64,000 bases of DNA, taken from assembly GCF_000613185.1 (NCBI RefSeq), contig NZ_CCBB010000001.1:496001-560000 (forward strand), read 5' to 3'. The notes beneath the pieces were generated by a model that saw only the letters and a program-made list of their open reading frames with translations, did not search any database and was not told the DNA's origin. This stretch comes from Mycolicibacterium cosmeticum (lineage in GTDB: Bacteria > Actinomycetota > Actinomycetes > Mycobacteriales > Mycobacteriaceae). Position 1 is the first letter of the stretch; each line of letters begins with the position of its first letter. This document shows, piece by piece, positions 60,989 to 64,000 of the stretch. A program made the translations under genes and the position numbers.

Positions 60989-61570
60989 ATGGCGTCGCAG
61001 TGGAAAACCTTCCAGCGCCTCGCGGGACACCTCGTCTTCAACGAAGCGCCGAAACTCATCCGCCAATTGCCCTCACCGGAGCGGGTGCTGCAGCAGGGCA
61101 TCAAGATCGGCTTGGACGTGCTGGCCGGGTCACCGGCCCAACAGACCCCCGCGATCACCGCTGGCCGACCCGTCACCAACGCGAGCGTGCCCACCGCGCA
61201 GCGCGCGCGGCGCATCATCTACTCCCCCGACCTCGACGGTCAGGCCGATCCCGGCGAGATCGTGTGGACCTGGGTGGTCTACGAGGACGACCCGACCCGG
61301 GGCAAGGACCGGCCCGTTCTGGTGGTCGGCCGCGACCGCAATGTGCTGCTCGGGCTGATGCTGTCCAGCCAGGACTACCACGCCGACGACAAGGACTGGG
61401 TCGCCATCGGCACCGGCACCTGGGATTACGACGGCCGGCCCAGCTGGGTGCGCCTGGACCGGGTGCTCGACGTGCCCGAGGACGGTATCCGCCGCGAGGG
61501 CGCAATCCTGGACCGCGACCGGTTCGAGCTGGTCGCCGCCCGGCTCCGCGCCGACTTCTCCTGGTCCTGA
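60989..61570 (+). CDS. PemK/MazF-like fold protein (Rv2405-type)
   Basis: 193-residue protein. The N-terminal ~75 residues are specific to this family. The C-terminal part ([25 protein letters not shown], then [19 protein letters not shown]) resembles the PemK/MazF fold. The usual antitoxin gene is missing on either side, and conservation beside lepA suggests a housekeeping role and not a toxin. The start is the ATG behind a leaderless-type -10. Confidence 0.75.
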   Translation: MASQWKTFQRLAGHLVFNEAPKLIRQLPSPERVLQQGIKIGLDVLAGSPAQQTPAITAGRPVTNASVPTAQRARRIIYSPDLDGQADPGEIVWTWVVYEDDPTRGKDRPVLVVGRDRNVLLGLMLSSQDYHADDKDWVAIGTGTWDYDGRPSWVRLDRVLDVPEDGIRREGAILDRDRFELVAARLRADFSWS

Positions 61571-61640
61571 TCCGCCCGTTTGATCACATGGGCGCAGTTG
61601 TGCGAGTGCGATCCGGCCAAACGTCGATCTCGGCGCACGC

Positions 61641-62402
61641 TCACCGACTCGGGGCGGTGTACCGAACACACGGGCGTCCATCGACGACGGTGATGTCGCA
61701 CGCGACCCGGTAGACCTCGGCGACCAGCCGTTCGGTGAGCACCTGCAGTGGCGTGCCCGCGGCCACCACCCGCCCATCGGATAACACCACCAGGTGATCG
61801 CAGAACATCGCGGCCAGGTTGAGGTCGTGCAGGGCGACCACCGTCGTGACATCGAGGGCCCGTACCAAGGCGAGGATGTCGAGTTGATGGGCGATGTCCA
61901 GGTGATTGGTCGGCTCGTCGAGCAAGAGTTCGCCGGGTTGCTGCGCGAGCGCACGGGCGATCTGCACCCGCTGACGCTCCCCGCCGGACAGGGTGTGCCA
62001 GTGCCGGCCGGCCATGTCCGTCAGTCCGGTCGCCGCCAGGGCCGCCCGCACCGCGTGGTCGGTGTCCCGGTCACCCCCGACCGGCCCGGCGTGTGGGATG
62101 CGGCCCAGCCGCACCACCTCGCGCACCGTGATGTGCAGATCGGTATCGGCATGCTGACCGACCATCGCCACCCGCCGCGCCACGGCCCGGCGCGACAGCC
62201 GGTGCAGCACCGCGCCGTCGAGGGTGACCGCACCGGAGTCCGGCCGGTCCACGCCGGCCAGCAGCCGTAACAGCGACGACTTCCCCGACCCGTTCGGGCC
62301 CAGCAGACCCAGCGTGCTGCCCGGTTCGGGGTCCACCGTGACACCGTCGAGCACCACATGCCCCGAGCGGCTCCACGTCACCTCCAGCGCCCGCAGGCTC
62401 AT
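61641..62402 (-). CDS. Iron-siderophore/haem ABC transporter ATPase (FepC-like)
   Basis: 253-residue ATPase with LGPNGSGKSSLL (Walker A), LSGGERQRVQIARAL (signature), LLLDEPTNHLD (Walker B) and ALHDLNLA (H-loop), the typical FepC/FhuC/BtuD pattern. It overlaps the permease stop as ATGA and is the last gene of the binding protein-permease-ATPase operon. Confidence 0.92.
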   Translation of the reverse strand: MSLRALEVTWSRSGHVVLDGVTVDPEPGSTLGLLGPNGSGKSSLLRLLAGVDRPDSGAVTLDGAVLHRLSRRAVARRVAMVGQHADTDLHITVREVVRLGRIPHAGPVGGDRDTDHAVRAALAATGLTDMAGRHWHTLSGGERQRVQIARALAQQPGELLLDEPTNHLDIAHQLDILALVRALDVTTVVALHDLNLAAMFCDHLVVLSDGRVVAAGTPLQVLTERLVAEVYRVACDITVVDGRPCVRYTAPSR

Positions 62403-63424
62403 CGGTGTACCCCCTTGCGGCGCAGCAGGATCACCGCGAAGGCCGGCACCCCCAGCAGCGCGGTGACCACTCCGGTGGGCAGCTCCTGCGGCGCGAAGAC
62501 GGTGCGGGCCAGCGCGTCCACCCACACCATGAAGATCGCGCCGAACAGGGCCACCGTCGGCAGCAGCCGCAGATGCCCCGGCCCGACGAAGAAGCGCGCG
62601 GCGTGCGGCAACACCAGACCGACGAAACCGATCGCGCCGGCGGCACTGACAAGCGCCGCGGTGACCAACGCCGTCACCACCAACAGCACGGTCTGGGCGC
62701 GGCGCACGGCGACGCCCAGGGTCGCGGCGGCATCCTCGCCGAAGGCGAAGGCGTCCAGCGTGCGCCCGAACGAAAGGCAGCACACCAAACCGGCCGCCAC
62801 CACCAGCCCGCAGGTCAGCACATCGGCCCAGCCCACCCCGGCCAGCGACCCGAGCAGCCAGAACAACACGCCGCGGGTCTGCTCGGCGTCGGCCGAGGAC
62901 AGCACGATGAACGAGGTGAGCGCCGAGAACAACTGGGTGGCCGCGACACCGGCCAGCACCACCCGATCGGTACTGCCGCCGGCGGCGTAGGCCAGGGCCA
63001 GCACCACCGCGAAGGCCAGCAGGGCGCCGGCGAACGCTCCCGCGGACAGTGACACCGCACCCGCACCGGCGCCGAGCACCACGATCAGCACCGCACCGGT
63101 GGACGCGCCCGAGGAGACGCCGAGCACGAACGGGTCGGCCAGCGGGTTGCGCAGCAGCGACTGCATGATGGCCCCGCACAACGCCAGACCGGCCCCGCAG
63201 ATCGCGGCCAGCGCCACCCGCGGCAGGCGCAACTGCCAGACGATGCCGTCCTGCAGCCGGGTCGCGCCGGACGGGCCGGCGCCCAGATGTTCGGCGACGA
63301 TGCGGTACACGTCGAGCACCGACAACGACGCCGGGCCGATCGTGATGGCCAGGGCAGCCGAAACCAGCAGTAGCACAAGGCCGGCGGCCCACAGCGCGAC
63401 CAACGCCGACGTACGCATGCTCAC
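62399..63424 (-). CDS. FecCD-family iron transporter permease
   Basis: 341-residue permease with about ten hydrophobic helices and FecCD signatures: RLPRVALAAICGAGLALCGAIMQ, NPLADPFVLGVSSGA, GAIGFVGLVLPHAAR and ELPTGVVTALLGVPAF. A single permease gene implies a homodimer, as in BtuC. The GTG start overlaps the binding-protein stop (GTGA); an ATG two codons in is an alternative. Confidence 0.92.
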   Translation of the reverse strand: MSMRTSALVALWAAGLVLLLVSAALAITIGPASLSVLDVYRIVAEHLGAGPSGATRLQDGIVWQLRLPRVALAAICGAGLALCGAIMQSLLRNPLADPFVLGVSSGASTGAVLIVVLGAGAGAVSLSAGAFAGALLAFAVVLALAYAAGGSTDRVVLAGVAATQLFSALTSFIVLSSADAEQTRGVLFWLLGSLAGVGWADVLTCGLVVAAGLVCCLSFGRTLDAFAFGEDAAATLGVAVRRAQTVLLVVTALVTAALVSAAGAIGFVGLVLPHAARFFVGPGHLRLLPTVALFGAIFMVWVDALARTVFAPQELPTGVVTALLGVPAFAVILLRRKGVHR

Positions 63425-64000
63425 GTGCCCGTCGCGAATCCGAGTTCACGCAGCCGCTGCGCCACCTTCTCGGCACCGTCGACCGTGCGGATGGACGGGT
63501 TCAGGTCGGCTCCGTTGACGACGATGTAGCGCTTCTCCCGAACGGCGGTCAGCCGGGCGGTCACCGGATTCGATTCCAGGAATTGGAATTTGGTGGCCAG
63601 CGAGTCACCCTCGATGGTGCGCCGGCTCAGGTCGGCGAGCACCAGGACATCGGGATCGCGGGCGGCGACCGCCTCCCAACTGACCTGGGGCCACTCGTCG
63701 GTGGTGTCGGCGAAGACGTTTCGGGCACCGACCGTGGCCGCGATGATGCCGGGCGCTCCGCAACAGCCGGCCATGTAGGGCGCGCGGATATCGGAGAACC
63801 AGAAGGCGATGTCGACATCGGCGACGGTGCGGGCTTCCGTCATCCGCCGACGCAGTTGGGCGGTCAATTCTGCCCCACGGTCAGACACGTCGAAGATCGT
63901 TGCCAGGTCGCGGATTTCGTCGTAGACGGGTTCCATGGTCAGCGGCGCGGTGCGGGTGCCGTCCGCGCTGCCGGCCGCCTTGCCGACACAGTCACTCGGC
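63421..64000 (-). CDS. Iron-siderophore/cobalamin-type binding protein, N-terminus outside window
   Basis: The last ~192 codons of a FecB/BtuF-type solute-binding protein; the frame stays open to the edge, so the signal peptide is not visible. WFSDIRAPYMAG, VSWEAVAARDPDVLVLADLS and AVREKRYIVVNGADLNP are the family pattern of the C-terminal lobe. An internal ATG at 63936 is not the start. The ligand could be a ferric siderophore, haem or cobalamin; the mycobactin neighbourhood makes iron more likely. Confidence 0.85.
   Translation of the reverse strand, partial: PSDCVGKAAGSADGTRTAPLTMEPVYDEIRDLATIFDVSDRGAELTAQLRRRMTEARTVADVDIAFWFSDIRAPYMAGCCGAPGIIAATVGARNVFADTTDEWPQVSWEAVAARDPDVLVLADLSRRTIEGDSLATKFQFLESNPVTARLTAVREKRYIVVNGADLNPSIRTVDGAEKVAQRLRELGFATGT

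Noticed and set aside
62405..63052. Plus-strand open frames opposite the FecCD permease
   Set aside because: Antisense of a membrane protein gene; no domain and no start signal.

Overview
The window is high-GC actinobacterial DNA from a mycobacterium, most likely a fast-growing Mycolicibacterium. Support comes from a mycobactin locus with IdeR-type iron boxes, the order mbt - hemW - sirA - cysH - che1 - cysAWT-subI - trehalase - lppR - lepA, many GTG starts, short ATGA/GTGA gene overlaps and several apparently leaderless promoters. I saw no rRNA, tRNA, insertion sequence, phage gene or CRISPR array.

Layout. (1) 1-24.4 kb: siderophore region. mbtB-mbtT-mbtC-mbtD-mbtE-mbtF run on the minus strand as a chain of overlapping genes; mbtF leaves the window at base 1. 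mbtA runs divergently from mbtB across two IdeR boxes, and mbtI converges on mbtA with its own box. Next comes a pair of ABC half-transporters resembling IrtA/IrtB. (2) 24.4-25.6 kb: hemW. (3) 25.6-34.6 kb: sulfate assimilation. sirA-cysH-che1 and subI-cysT-cysW-cysA are each preceded by a tiny leaderless ORF rich in cysteine codons near its end and then a structured leader of about 125 nt, the layout of a cysteine-sensing attenuator. A TetR gene and a fatty-acid-hydroxylase-family gene lie between them. (4) 34.7-38.3 kb: two tiny membrane proteins, an FAD monooxygenase and a GH15 trehalase. (5) 38.3-43.7 kb: a thioester-domain-like protein, a Family 2A encapsulin shell gene overlapping a cysteine desulfurase with a long disordered N-terminus (the cargo), and a divergent RclC-like/TetR pair. 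(6) 43.8-50.1 kb: an acetoin-dehydrogenase-type operon (E1 alpha, E1 beta, E2, E3) with an AcoR-like regulator that lacks an AAA+ domain. (7) 50.1-58.2 kb: a methyltransferase, a quinone oxidoreductase and an organosulfur-scavenging type set (two DszA/NtaA-like and one DszC-like flavin monooxygenases, a GNAT protein, a permease). (8) 58.3-64 kb: lppR, lepA, a PemK-like gene and a FepBDC-type iron uptake operon whose binding protein runs off the right edge.

Two themes link the genes: iron (mycobactin synthesis, ABC transport, IdeR boxes, the FecBCD-type importer) and sulfur (sulfate import and reduction, sirohaem supply, a desulfurase-loaded nanocompartment, sulfonate or sulfone type oxygenases). 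The least ordinary elements are the paired polycysteine leader ORFs, the encapsulin/desulfurase system, and a short dispersed repeat that sits in-frame in three protein genes and is tandemly amplified in mbtF.
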